The notes: generated by a model not told the origin, from the sequence alone. A stretch of 64,000 bases of DNA from Methylobacterium sp. R2-1 (GCF_014191355.1 NZ_JACHWM010000020.1:1-64000), one strand, 5' to 3'. Numbered from the stretch's first letter, positions 34,776 through 44,185 are shown. Program-made: numbers and translations.

Positions 34776-37673
34776 ATGGAGCCGAACGAGAATGGTAGCG
34801 ACAGCCCAGTGAGCCACGCGATCAACACGGACTTTCTCACTGGGGGCGGGGAGATGGGTGCGCGGATACGTGCCTACGATTGGAGCTCAACCCCGCTTGG
34901 TCCCCCGGACACGTGGCCGCAATCGCTGTGCTCTGCGCTAAGCATCTGCCTCCACTCTGGCTTTCCCACCGCGATCTACTGGGGACCGGACCTGCGCCTT
35001 CTCTACAACGATGCCTGGTCCGTCATCCCCGCCGAACGCCATCCATGGGCGCTCGGGCGTCCGGCGCGCGAGGTCTGGCCAGATATCTGGGACGTCATCG
35101 AACCTCAGTTTCGGCAGGTGCTCGACGGCGAAGGCTTCACGACGTTCGACCAGATGCTGGCGATGGAGCGCGACGGTACCGCCGGCGAGTCGTACTGGAA
35201 CTACAGCTTCACGCCCATCCGCGATGAGAGCGGTGCCGTCGCCGGAATCTTCAACCAGGGCCACGAGACCACCGAGCGCGTGATGCGTGCACGCATCCAG
35301 GAGGCGGAGGCTGCCCGGCACCGCCGGTTGTTCCAGCAGGCCCCCGGCTTCATCACCGTGCTGCGCGGTCCCGACCACGTGTTCGAGTTCGTAAACAACG
35401 CCTACGAGCGACTGTTCGGTGACCGTGGGTACGTGGGCAAGACCGTAAGAGAGGCGTTTCCCGAACTCGAAGGTCAAGGCTTCTACGAGTGGCTGGATGA
35501 GGTGTACGCCTCCGGCAAACGTTTCGTCGCTGAACGCATCTCCGCCGAGCTCCGCCATCCCGGTGCTGCTACAGGACTGCGCTTTCTCGATTTCATCTAC
35601 GAACCGATCCTGGACGAGGCGGGACAGGTCTCGGGCATTTTCTGCGAGGGCTTCGATGTCACCTCCGCCCATCTGGGTGAGCAGGCGCTTCGAGAGAGCG
35701 AGGAGCGCCTCCGGGTGTCTCAGGAGGCGGGTGGCATCGGCACCTTCGAGCTGCTGCCTGAGACTAGCGAGATCGTCGTCTCCGATCAGTTCTGCCGCTT
35801 GTGGGGCGTCTCCCCAGTCGAGAGAAAGCCCGTCAGCTTCTTCCTCGACATGATCCATCCGGAGGACCGGGAGCAGGTCTCCACCGGCCGAGTCGAGTTG
35901 CCGCAACAAGCCTTGGACTACATCGAATATCGTATCCGCCGGCCCGACACGGGTGAGACACGTTGGATGGCCCGCCGCGGCCAAGCGGTGACCGACGCTG
36001 CGACAGGTCTGAAGCGGTACTTTGGTGTCTCCTACGACATCACCGCGCGCAGGGAAGCCGAGGAGGAACTTCGTAGGCTCAACGAGACGCTGGAGGCGCG
36101 GGTCGCCGAGGCGCTGGCCGAGCGGAAGCTGTTTGCCGACATTGTTGAGGGGACGGATGCCTTCGTCCAAGTTGTCGATGCCGAGTTCCGTTGGCTCGCC
36201 ATCAACCGGGCCGCGGCCGACGAGTTCGAGAGGATCTTCGGTACACGGCCGTCCATAGGTCAGTCGATGCTCGACCTTCTCGCCCACCTTCCGGAACACC
36301 GCGATGCGGTGAGGGACGTGTGGAGCCGAGCGCTGGCTGGCGAGGAGTTCACGGAAGTCGCGCAATTCGGTGCTCCCGCTCGTGACGCGCGCTTCTACGA
36401 GATGAAGTACCGCGTTCTGCGGGCGCCTGACGGTGCCCTGCGCTGCACTTACCAGTTTGCCTACGACGTCACGGAACGAATGCAGGAGCAGACCCGTCTG
36501 GCGGAAACCGAAGAGGCGCTGCGTCAGGCTCAGAAGATGGAGGCGGTCGGTCAACTTACCGGGGGCGTAGCTCACGACTTCAACAACCTGCTTACGGTGA
36601 TCAAGTCGTCCACCGATCTGTTGAAGCGTCCCAATCTCCCCGAGGACCGGCGTCAACGCTACATCGGCGCGATCTCCGATACTGTCGGGCGCGCGGCAAA
36701 GCTAACCGGGCAACTCCTGGCCTTTGCGCGTCGGCAAGCGCTGCGCCCCGAGGTGTTCGACGTGGGCCAGGGGGTCAGGGCCTTAAGCGACATGGTCGGG
36801 ACGCTGACCGGGTCGCGCATCCGGATCGACACCGACATCCCCCGCGAGCCCTGCTTCATCAACGCGGACCCGAGCCAGTTCGACACCGCTATCGTCAACA
36901 TGGCGGTCAATGCGCGCGACGCCATGAATGGTGAGGGGCGCCTCACCATCACCGTGCACCCTGTGTCAGTCATACCGGCAATCCGCAGGCATCCCCCCGT
37001 GACTGGTGACTTCGTGGCGGTGTGCATCGAGGATACCGGGACCGGTATTGCGTCCGAGGACATCGACCGGATCTTCGAGCCGTTCTTCACCACTAAGGAG
37101 GTCGGCCAGGGCACCGGGCTCGGTCTGTCTCAGGTGTTCGGGTTCGCCAAGCAGTCGGGCGGGGAAGTGCGCGTGCAGAGCGAGGTCGGGAAGGGCACGA
37201 TGTTCGTGCTCTACTTGCCGCGCGTGACAGCGGAGGCCGCAGCCCCGACCACCGAGTCCGAGCCTCTGGTTGACGGGCACGGCACGCGCGTGCTGGTCGT
37301 CGAGGACAACATCGAGGTCGGTACCTTCGCGACCCAGACCCTGGCAGAGCTGGGTTATGTCACGACCTGGACCACGAACGCCGCGGAAGCACTGGCCGAA
37401 TTGGCCAAGGACGCGGCCTCGTTCGACGTCGTGTTCTCAGACGTGGTCATGCCCGGGATGAGCGGGATCGACCTTGGTCATGAGATCCGCCGCCTCTACC
37501 ATGACCTGCCGGTGGTATTGGTGAGCGGCTACAGCCATGTCCTGGCGCAGAACGGCACCTGCGGCTTCGAGCTCCTGCACAAGCCCTACTCGGTCGAGCA
37601 GCTCTCACGCGTCCTGCGGAAAGCCGTGACTTGGAAGCGCCGTCGAGGGATCGTAGCCGCTCCAACACGTTAA
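34776..37673 (+). CDS. Hybrid histidine kinase with multiple PAS domains, 965 aa
   Basis: It has the same N-terminal module as its neighbour (GGGEMGARIRAYDWSSTPLG). Further PAS domains follow (HRRLFQQAPGFITVLRGPDH; VSQEAGGIGTFELLPETSEI; IVEGTDAFVQVVDAEF). The dimerisation His600 is in GGVAHDFNNLLTVI, the ATPase has VNMAVNARDAMNGEG and GTGLGLSQVFGFAKQ, and the receiver Asp889 is in FDVVFSDVVMPGMSG. It is soluble, with all catalytic boxes intact. The 261 bases after the preceding kinase hold no intact gene; independent transcription is likely. Confidence 0.92.
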   Translation: MEPNENGSDSPVSHAINTDFLTGGGEMGARIRAYDWSSTPLGPPDTWPQSLCSALSICLHSGFPTAIYWGPDLRLLYNDAWSVIPAERHPWALGRPAREVWPDIWDVIEPQFRQVLDGEGFTTFDQMLAMERDGTAGESYWNYSFTPIRDESGAVAGIFNQGHETTERVMRARIQEAEAARHRRLFQQAPGFITVLRGPDHVFEFVNNAYERLFGDRGYVGKTVREAFPELEGQGFYEWLDEVYASGKRFVAERISAELRHPGAATGLRFLDFIYEPILDEAGQVSGIFCEGFDVTSAHLGEQALRESEERLRVSQEAGGIGTFELLPETSEIVVSDQFCRLWGVSPVERKPVSFFLDMIHPEDREQVSTGRVELPQQALDYIEYRIRRPDTGETRWMARRGQAVTDAATGLKRYFGVSYDITARREAEEELRRLNETLEARVAEALAERKLFADIVEGTDAFVQVVDAEFRWLAINRAAADEFERIFGTRPSIGQSMLDLLAHLPEHRDAVRDVWSRALAGEEFTEVAQFGAPARDARFYEMKYRVLRAPDGALRCTYQFAYDVTERMQEQTRLAETEEALRQAQKMEAVGQLTGGVAHDFNNLLTVIKSSTDLLKRPNLPEDRRQRYIGAISDTVGRAAKLTGQLLAFARRQALRPEVFDVGQGVRALSDMVGTLTGSRIRIDTDIPREPCFINADPSQFDTAIVNMAVNARDAMNGEGRLTITVHPVSVIPAIRRHPPVTGDFVAVCIEDTGTGIASEDIDRIFEPFFTTKEVGQGTGLGLSQVFGFAKQSGGEVRVQSEVGKGTMFVLYLPRVTAEAAAPTTESEPLVDGHGTRVLVVEDNIEVGTFATQTLAELGYVTTWTTNAAEALAELAKDAASFDVVFSDVVMPGMSGIDLGHEIRRLYHDLPVVLVSGYSHVLAQNGTCGFELLHKPYSVEQLSRVLRKAVTWKRRRGIVAAPTR

Positions 37674-37788
37674 CGTCAGTATGGCGACGGACTTGCCTGG
37701 AAAGTCCATAGACGCGACGGCTTGGCCGCGCCACGGTGCTACGCATTGAATGCCGACCCTGCGGCACCGCTTATCAGAAGTGTTGTCG

Positions 37789-38387
37789 TGGCATCAAAGT
37801 TCTCTATCCCGCCAGCTTGGGCGGCGAAGCACCTGCGCCATGCCAACGATGCCGCCGGGGTCGCTCTGTGGTCGTGGAACCTCGACACCGACACGTTACC
37901 ATGGACGAACGGGCGTTCGCCCTCCGGGGCTTGCCACAGAGTGCGTCCGTCCGCTGCCAGGTGACGAGGGCAAGGCCGCGCTCCTGGGCGACCTGCTCGC
38001 GATCCTTCTGAGACCCTATGACGACATGGGCGCGTCCAGCGGGCGCATCCGTGGCTCGGTGCCGAGGATGGGCGTGGGCGAGGCCGCCGCCACCACCCTG
38101 GCTCTTGTGGTTCATGAGCTGGCGACGAACTCGCCCAAGTACGGGGCCCTGTCAGTGCCCAGCGGCACGCCCGAGGTGTCGGGAACGGACCAGGAAGAGA
38201 ACCTGATCATGGCGTGGACGGAGCGGGGTGGGCCCACCCTCAAGCCACCCAGCGGCCCTGGGGGTACGGAAGCAAGCTGCTGGAGCGGGCGATGACGCAC
38301 CAGTTGGATGGGTCGGTCAACCGCTCCTGGGATGAGGCCAGCATCGTCGTCAACCTCACGATGAGCAAGGCATTCCTCGTGAAGTGA
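37789..38387 (+). pseudogene. HWE-type histidine kinase remnant with frameshifts
   Basis: Pieces in order: a PAS beginning (HLRHANDAAGVALWSWNLDT), a frame break, then the HWE-kinase ATP-binding part (MGVGEAAATTLALVVHELAT, NSPKYGALSVPSG, ENLIMAWTERGGP). A frameshift follows in a run of five G near 38266, and then GSKLLERAMTHQLDGSVNRS ends at TGA 38385. The middle of the PAS and the dimerisation region are missing. It is clearly inactive. Confidence 0.65.
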
Positions 38388-38601
38388 GGCGGCCGAGCCT
38401 TTCGATTGCCGGTAGCACGTAGCGCAGGCGGTAGTACGCAGCTGGCGATCCTGATTGCCCTTGGGCGTTCTGGGGTAGGCCGGCGGCGTGCTGTGCACAT
38501 CGCGGTCATGAAGTGAAATCGGCGAGTATGCTCGGCGGCATGGCGGCCGTGCCGTTTCCAGCAACCGGGCAACTTTCGTCGCCAGCCGCGTTACCCTGCG
38601 C

Positions 38602-39522
38602 ATGACCACCGAAGTCCGATCGACCGTTCTGAATTCGCCCGTCCCGCATCCTGAGCGGGTCACGCTCGCCCGCGATTGGGGCAGCACGCCGCTCGGGCAT
38701 CCGCATGCCTGGTCGGCGGCCCTGAAGACCCTGTGCGAGGTCATCGACGGCTCGGCCCAACCGATGTTCATCGTCTGGGGATCCCAGCGCGTCCTGATCC
38801 ACAACCAGGCCTATGCCCCGATCCTGGCGCAGAAGCACCCTGGAGCGCTCGGGCGGCCCTTCCTCGAAGTCTGGTCCGAGATCAGGGACGAACTGTCACC
38901 TCTGGTCGAGCGAGCCTATGCCGGCGAAGCCGTCCGGATGGACGACATCACCCTCATGATGTGCCGTCGAGGTGTCGTCGAGGAGGCACACTTCGCCTTC
39001 TCGTACACGCCGATCCGGGGAGAGCACGGGCGGGTCGAAGGCTTCTTCTGCGCCTGCTGGGAGACGACCGAACAGGTGCTCGCCGAGAGAGAAAGGCGCG
39101 CTGTCGAGGAGCGCCTAATCAAGCCACGATATGAAATACACGTGCGCACCGACCAATACGAAGCCCATTGGCGGACGACCGCTTTCGAAGAACTCCGATA
39201 CGGGCATCAGCGGCAACCTTGGATCGGGGCCAGAGGGGCCGATCCAGGGACAAGGGCCAGGGCCTGGTGCGCCGCCTTCGTGAACGCCGTGCTGGAACGC
39301 TCTGGCCGGCGCGGCTCGCGCAGCCTCGCGGCTGGATCGTTCGAGGGATGGGGTGTGGGCCTGAAAGAGCCGGCGCTCGGATGCATCGCCACGAAGAAGC
39401 GGGGCAACTCGTCTTGGCGGCGGCATATCGGCTTCGTCGTCGGCGCGAACGCCTCGACTGTCTACCTCCTGTGTAAGATCGAAGTTAGCTTGAGGCATGG
39501 GTTCGCTCCATCCGAGAGTTAG
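38602..39522 (+). CDS. Chimeric frame: kinase-type PAS domain joined to amidase-like (TIGR02594-type) segment
   Basis: Residues 1-170 match the N-terminal module of the two kinases upstream (LARDWGSTPLGHPHAW; AQKHPGALGRPFLEVWSEIR; FSYTPIRGEHGRVEGFF). After EERLIKPRYEIHVRT the sequence becomes ARAWCAAFVNAVLERSGRRG, then FEGWGVGLKEPALGCIATKK and RRHIGFVVGANAS, the pattern of TIGR02594/CHAP-like peptidoglycan amidases (WCAAFV with the catalytic Cys, HxGFVVG with the His). The kinase core is absent and the amidase C-terminus is cut. An in-frame junction of two broken genes is the simplest explanation, though a fusion product would be made. Confidence 0.6.
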   Translation: MTTEVRSTVLNSPVPHPERVTLARDWGSTPLGHPHAWSAALKTLCEVIDGSAQPMFIVWGSQRVLIHNQAYAPILAQKHPGALGRPFLEVWSEIRDELSPLVERAYAGEAVRMDDITLMMCRRGVVEEAHFAFSYTPIRGEHGRVEGFFCACWETTEQVLAERERRAVEERLIKPRYEIHVRTDQYEAHWRTTAFEELRYGHQRQPWIGARGADPGTRARAWCAAFVNAVLERSGRRGSRSLAAGSFEGWGVGLKEPALGCIATKKRGNSSWRRHIGFVVGANASTVYLLCKIEVSLRHGFAPSES

Positions 39523-39846
39523 AGGCTCGGTCGAGTTGGCACTCGGCCGGGCCTCGTCTGTTCTGGATGACCGAAGCTTTGCTCCTCGATATTCTGGATG
39601 CCGCTGCAATGACGGCGATGGTTAGACAGCGAAGGACGCCTGGCAATAGTCCTGATACCGAATCAGCTTTTCCTCGCGGGCTCGCCGATGCTTCTCATGC
39701 CGATGTCTTCAGGCTCATGCCGGTGGTCCTGCCCGATGCCCGTTCAAACGACGATGCGTTTTTGGCAGTTGACGCCTGGGCGAAACTGATTCCGTCCAGG
39801 CAATTCGCAGGGCTTTGCGGCCAGTTCACGCTTTCCGTGAGATCAA
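39523..39846. other. Intergenic stretch, no clear gene
   Basis: A plus-strand frame (39567-39884) lacks family character and overlaps the end of the permease gene, so I do not call it. Nothing else is visible. Confidence 0.45.
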
Positions 39847-41154
39847 TCAGGCGAGGCTGGCGGATTGAGCAGACCGCCGCGTGATGTGTGCATTTCGGTA
39901 GAGCGTCAGTGCCCCCACGATCGAGAACATCGCGGCACATGCGAGCCAAAGGCCTGGCATCGCTTTATTACCCGATGCATGGATCAGGTAGGTGCAGATC
40001 GCTGGCGTGAAGCCACCGAAGATCGCTTGTGCCAAGCTATAGGCAAGCGAGAAGCCGGTGGCGCGCACCTCGGCCGGCATGATTTCAGTCAAAGTGACGA
40101 CCATGACGCCCTGGTAGCCGCCGTAAAGGAACGACATCCACATCAGCGTTGCCAGAAGCCGGCCGAATGACGGGTCGGAAACAAGCCATGCCATGATCGG
40201 GTAGGCGGTGACCCCGATAAGCACCGAGAAGGTCAGGAGAACCGGCAGACGGCCAACGCGGTCCGACACTGCGCCCATGACAGGAACCCATATGAAGTTC
40301 GCGAGGCCGACGCAGACCGTGACGATGAAGCTGTCCTGGTCGCTCAGTCCCAGCACTTGTCGCGCATAGGTCGGCGTGTAGGCCGTGATCATGTAGAAGA
40401 ACACGCTCGTCAGCGTGACGAGGAGAACGGCTTTCAGAACGATTGCCCAGTTCTGAAGGAGCGAACGATAGATCTCACCAAGCGTTACACGACGGTGCTT
40501 GGCGCGCTCGGCGAACTCCTCGCTCTCTTGCATCGAGCGGCGGATCCAAAACAGTACCGGGATGATCAGGCAGCCTATCAGGAATGGGATGCGCCAACCC
40601 CAGCTGAGCATCTGATCCTCGGAGAGGAGGCCACGCAACGTGACGCCGATCACGGCAGCGAACACGACGGCGACCTGCTGGCTCGCCGATTGCCAGCTCA
40701 CATAGAAGCCACGGTTCCCAGGCGTGGCGATCTCAGACAAGTAGACTGATACGCCGCCGGATTCGGCGCCCGCCGAAAAGCCTTGGAGCAAGCGTCCGAT
40801 CAGAACGAGGATCGGGGCGGCGATGCCGATCGAGGCGTAGGTCGGCGTGAAGGCGATTAGGGCGACACCGACGGACATGATCGCCAGGCTCATGACCAAG
40901 CCTGCGCGTCTTCCGTGCCGATCGATGTAGGCGCCGAGCACGATGGCGCCGAGCGGGCGCATCAGGAAGCCGACGCCGAACGTCACCAGCGACAGCATCA
41001 ACGAGACGAACTCGTTGTCGTTGGGGAACACGGCCTTCGCCACCGCAGCGGCATAGAAGCCGTAGACCATGAAGTCGAACATTTCGAGGAAGTTGCCGCT
41101 GACGACGCGGAATACGTCTTTCTTCGTCGGCGGCGTTTTCACCGTGGCGTCCAT
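39847..41154 (-). CDS. MHS-type major facilitator permease for an organic acid
   Basis: The ATG at 41154 has a strong GGGAGAGGGAAC site; the upstream open extension is not family-like. Twelve membrane segments are expected in about 435 residues. Signatures include EMFDFMVYGFYAAAVAKAVF, MRPLGAIVLGAYIDRHGRR (the MFS loop 2-3 motif), IGRLLQGFSAGAESGGVSVY and TEIMPAEVRATGFSLAYSLA. This is the metabolite:H+ symporter branch (citrate, tricarballylate, shikimate, alpha-ketoglutarate). It is divergent from the IclR operon across 279 bases with likely operators, so it probably imports the substrate of that operon. Confidence 0.9.
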   Translation of the reverse strand: MDATVKTPPTKKDVFRVVSGNFLEMFDFMVYGFYAAAVAKAVFPNDNEFVSLMLSLVTFGVGFLMRPLGAIVLGAYIDRHGRRAGLVMSLAIMSVGVALIAFTPTYASIGIAAPILVLIGRLLQGFSAGAESGGVSVYLSEIATPGNRGFYVSWQSASQQVAVVFAAVIGVTLRGLLSEDQMLSWGWRIPFLIGCLIIPVLFWIRRSMQESEEFAERAKHRRVTLGEIYRSLLQNWAIVLKAVLLVTLTSVFFYMITAYTPTYARQVLGLSDQDSFIVTVCVGLANFIWVPVMGAVSDRVGRLPVLLTFSVLIGVTAYPIMAWLVSDPSFGRLLATLMWMSFLYGGYQGVMVVTLTEIMPAEVRATGFSLAYSLAQAIFGGFTPAICTYLIHASGNKAMPGLWLACAAMFSIVGALTLYRNAHITRRSAQSASLA

Positions 41155-41232
41155 GTTCCCTCTCCCGACAGTAGGGTGGTTTTCATCCGGACTTCCCCGG
41201 AGTCGATGAACAGCGCCAAATTGTTCTATTAT

Positions 41233-41249
41233 ATGGAACGCCGTTTCAT
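41233..41249. promoter_or_regulatory. Probable IclR operator, permease side
   Basis: ATGGAACGCCGTTTCAT has 8-base arms with one mismatch around a central C. It has the size and symmetry of IclR-family operators and lies 79-95 bases upstream of the permease start. Confidence 0.6.
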
Positions 41250-41403
41250 GTTCAACTACGCTAGTGAATGGTGCCATTCTCCGTCAATCGAAAAGATGCA
41301 GCATAGTATCTTCGTTTGTCCCGCGGCTGCATGAAATCATTGAAGGTTTCGCTGCTCAGGCGAGCGGCGACCTTGACGAGCATCCGCACTCCAAACTAGA
41401 ATT

Positions 41404-41419
41404 ATACGAGACGCCGTAT
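41404..41419. promoter_or_regulatory. Second, weaker IclR-type site
   Basis: ATACGAGACGCCGTAT shares the GACGCCGT core with the site at 41233 and has ATACG/CGTAT arms. It ends 15 bases before the IclR start, so binding here could block the regulator's own operon. Confidence 0.45.
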
Positions 41420-41433
41420 TGAATAGTGGAACG

Positions 41434-42249
41434 ATGGACAGCACGCTGATCAAAGGCCTGACGGTTCTTGAGCACCTCGCCGGCAGCGAAAAGCCGCGCG
41501 GTGTCAGCGATTTGGCACGCTCTCTGAACCTCACGAAGAGCAACGTGCACCGCACGCTGCAGACGCTGGTCGCTGCGGGCTACGCACGCGCCACCCCGGC
41601 CGGCACCTACGAGTGCACGCTGAAGCTGTTCGAGCTGGCGAGTTCCGTCCTGGCCCGCATCGATGTGCGGCAAGTTGCGGAGCCTTACATGCGGGCGCTG
41701 GCCGAGCAGACGCAGGAGACGATCCACCTCTCGCTCCTAGACAAGGCGGACGTCATCTACCTGCACAAGATCGAGAGTCCGCATCCGGTGCGGGCCTATT
41801 CTTCGATCGGCGGCCGCGCTCCGGCCTACTGCGTGGCTTCTGGCAAGGCGCTGCTCGCCTATCAGGAAGAGGCGCTAGCGCACTTGCCGGAGCTGCTTCA
41901 GGTCCACACGTCCCGCACGATCCCGAGCTTGGACCTCCTGCGCCGTGAACTCGAACAAGTCCGGATCCAGGGATTTGCAATCAATCGAGGCGAGTGGCGT
42001 GAGGGTGTTTGCGGGCTCGCCGCCATCGTCCACGATGCGATGGGGCGCCCCGGCGCCGCAATCGGCATTTCTGGCCCTGCCGACCGCCTGAACCCGGCGG
42101 CCCTGCGCCGCTACAGCGATGTCGTCGTCGACGTGGCCCGCAGCCTGTCCCGAGCGCTCGGCTACAATCCCATCACCCTCTCGTCACACCACGCGCCGCG
42201 GGCCGCCCAGGGTCACGCACCCTCGGGCGCGACCGCCGAGTTCGCCTGA
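41434..42249 (+). CDS. IclR-family transcription regulator
   Basis: I chose the ATG at 41434 (MDSTLIKGLTVLEHLAG) with GGA upstream. The N-terminal winged helix (GVSDLARSLNLTKSNVHRTL) is followed by the IclR effector domain (IHLSLLDKADVIYLHKIESP; AYCVASGKALLAY; FAINRGEWREGVCGLAAIVH). It is the first gene of a six-gene operon, 16 bases before the next start, and divergent from the permease, so it most likely senses the pathway substrate or its CoA ester and controls both directions. Confidence 0.92.
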   Translation: MDSTLIKGLTVLEHLAGSEKPRGVSDLARSLNLTKSNVHRTLQTLVAAGYARATPAGTYECTLKLFELASSVLARIDVRQVAEPYMRALAEQTQETIHLSLLDKADVIYLHKIESPHPVRAYSSIGGRAPAYCVASGKALLAYQEEALAHLPELLQVHTSRTIPSLDLLRRELEQVRIQGFAINRGEWREGVCGLAAIVHDAMGRPGAAIGISGPADRLNPAALRRYSDVVVDVARSLSRALGYNPITLSSHHAPRAAQGHAPSGATAEFA

Positions 42250-42265
42250 TCGAAGGAGTAAGGCT

Positions 42266-43429
42266 TTGCGACCGCTTTCCGGTATCCGGGTCATCGAGTT
42301 CTGCAGCGTCGCTGCCGGTCCGTTCTGCGCCATGCTCCTCGCCGACATGGGCGCGGATGTCATCAAGGTAGAAAACCCAGACGGTGGCGACACCATGCGG
42401 GCCTGGCCTCCCATCAGTGAGGGCTACAGCGAGAACTTCGCCTCGCTGAACCGCAATAAGCGTTCGGTCACGCTCGACCTCAAGGATCCGACCGACAAGG
42501 CGCGGGCCCGAGACCTCATCCGCTCCGCCGATATTGTGCTGGAAAACAACCGCCCGGGTGTCATGCAACGGCTCGGCCTCGACTATGCGACGGTCAGCGC
42601 CGACCGGCCCGCCCTCGTTTACTGCTCGATCTCGGCTTACGGGCAGGAAGGGCCGCGCTCGAAGGAAGCTGGCTTCGACCTCACTCTGCAGGCGATGAGC
42701 GGCGTGATGAGCGTGACTGGCGAGCCCGGTGCACCGCCGGTCAAGTGTGGCGTGCCGATCTCCGATTTCGGCACTGGGCTCTACGCGGCCTACGCCATCG
42801 CGGCCGCACTGCTCCAGGCACGCGCCAGCGGCAGGGGGACTCATATCGACGCCTCGATGTTCGGCGCCTCGCTGGCGATGGGCGCGCTCCAGACCAGCGA
42901 GTACTTCGGCAGCGGTCGCGATCCTCGTCGACTCGGCTCCGCGCACCCGCGCAACGCCCCCTACCAAGCCTTTCGCGCCAAGGACGGCTACTTCGCAATG
43001 GCGGCGGGCAACAACGCGCTCTATCGCTCATTCTGCAACGCGATCGAGCGGCCGGACCTGTTCGACGACCCGCGTTTTGCCTCGACGGTCTTGCGAGCGC
43101 AGCACCAGGGCGAGCTTCTCAAGATCTTGGAGCAGCTCTTCGCGGACTTTACCTGCGAAGAGCTGCTCGCGCGCTTCCGCGCGGTCGGCGTGCCCTGCTC
43201 GCCGATCAACAGCTACTCCGAGGCGCTCGCCGACCCGCAGGTCGCGCATATGGGTTGGGTGCAGCCGGTGAGGCTGCCGTCGGGCGTGGAGACACGCACC
43301 TTCGTCTCCCCCCTGAGGTTCTCGGGCGAAGGATTTCCAATCTACCGGGACCCGCCGGCTCTTGGCGAGCACAACGAGGATGTGTTCGGAGCCGAACCGT
43401 CGGCGGCCGTCCTGGCCCGTACGGCCTAA
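42266..43429 (+). CDS. Family III CoA-transferase (CaiB/Frc-like)
   Basis: The TTG start at 42266 follows AAGGAGTAAGG, giving 387 residues. Signatures are LSGIRVIEFCSVAAGPFCAM, LLADMGADVIKVENPDGGD, NRNKRSVTLDLKDP, and the catalytic Asp138 in AGFDLTLQAMSGVMSVTGEP. Family III enzymes move CoA between carboxylic acids through a mixed anhydride on this Asp. In this operon it may activate the imported acid using a pathway CoA ester as donor, with the acyl-CoA synthetase as an alternative entry. It is followed after 12 bases by the crotonase gene. Confidence 0.9.
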   Translation: MRPLSGIRVIEFCSVAAGPFCAMLLADMGADVIKVENPDGGDTMRAWPPISEGYSENFASLNRNKRSVTLDLKDPTDKARARDLIRSADIVLENNRPGVMQRLGLDYATVSADRPALVYCSISAYGQEGPRSKEAGFDLTLQAMSGVMSVTGEPGAPPVKCGVPISDFGTGLYAAYAIAAALLQARASGRGTHIDASMFGASLAMGALQTSEYFGSGRDPRRLGSAHPRNAPYQAFRAKDGYFAMAAGNNALYRSFCNAIERPDLFDDPRFASTVLRAQHQGELLKILEQLFADFTCEELLARFRAVGVPCSPINSYSEALADPQVAHMGWVQPVRLPSGVETRTFVSPLRFSGEGFPIYRDPPALGEHNEDVFGAEPSAAVLARTA

Positions 43430-43441
43430 GGAGGATCCGCG

Positions 43442-44185
43442 ATGAGCGAGCTTCTCGTCGAGCGCGACGGCACCACCCTGACCCTCACGCTGAATCGACC
43501 GGACAAAATGAACGCGCTCTCGGCCACACTGGTCGAAGCCCTCCTCGAACAGGTCACCGAGGCGGGCCGCACCGATATCCGCCTGCTCGTGTTCAAGGGT
43601 AACGGCCGCAACTTCAGCGCCGGGTTCGACTTCGGCGGTTACGAGGATCAGTCCGAGGGTGATCTGGTTCTGCGCTTCGTTCTCGTCGAGCAACTGCTGC
43701 AGGCCGTCCGTCACGCGCCCTTCGAGACGATGGCTCTGGCGCACGGGCGCAATTTCGGCGCCGGCGTCGATCTGATCTGCTCCTGTGCGCGCCGCATCGG
43801 TGATCCGGGCGCGACCTTCCGGATGCCGGGGCTCGCTTTCGGCCTCGTGCTCGGCACCCGCCGCTACGCTGAGCGCGTCGGCGAGGCCCGCGCCCGCACG
43901 GTCCTCGGCGACGGCCTCGTCTTCGACGCCGATGAGGCCCTGCAGGATGGCTTCCTGACGGGACGCGTCCCGATTGCGGAATGGCAGGAGGCCGTCGCGA
44001 ACGCCGCGGAGGCGGCTTGCCGGCTCTCACCCGATGTGGCTGCGGCCCTGTTCAGCGCGACCACGGCCGACACCCGGGGGCAGGATCTCGCCGATCTCGT
44101 CACCTCCGCCGCCCGTCCGGGGCTGAAGGAGCGCATCCGCGCCTACCGCGCCCAGACATCCTTACATCGGGAGAAACGCCCGTGA
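43442..44185 (+). CDS. Crotonase-fold enzyme lacking both usual catalytic glutamates
   Basis: The 247-residue product has the crotonase order: LTLTLNRPDKMNALSATLVE, VFKGNGRNFSAGFDFGG (oxyanion loop), ALAHGRNFGAGVDLICSCAR and ATFRMPGLAFGLVLGTRRYA. Enoyl-CoA hydratases use two Glu, in GGGCEL and QPEILLG. Here the aligned positions look like Asp (GAGVDL) and Gly (MPGLAFG). Simple hydration is therefore doubtful; crotonase-fold hydrolases, C-C lyases and dehalogenases use other residues. The ribosome-binding site is AAGGAGG. The stop overlaps the next gene's GTG start. Confidence 0.85.
   Translation: MSELLVERDGTTLTLTLNRPDKMNALSATLVEALLEQVTEAGRTDIRLLVFKGNGRNFSAGFDFGGYEDQSEGDLVLRFVLVEQLLQAVRHAPFETMALAHGRNFGAGVDLICSCARRIGDPGATFRMPGLAFGLVLGTRRYAERVGEARARTVLGDGLVFDADEALQDGFLTGRVPIAEWQEAVANAAEAACRLSPDVAAALFSATTADTRGQDLADLVTSAARPGLKERIRAYRAQTSLHREKRP

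Noticed and set aside
34938..36656. 572-residue minus-strand frame inside the second hybrid kinase
   Set aside because: It lies opposite an intact kinase with all catalytic boxes and has no domain pattern of its own.
39567..39884. Plus-strand frame of 105 residues
   Set aside because: No ribosome-binding site or family pattern, and it overlaps the end of the permease gene.
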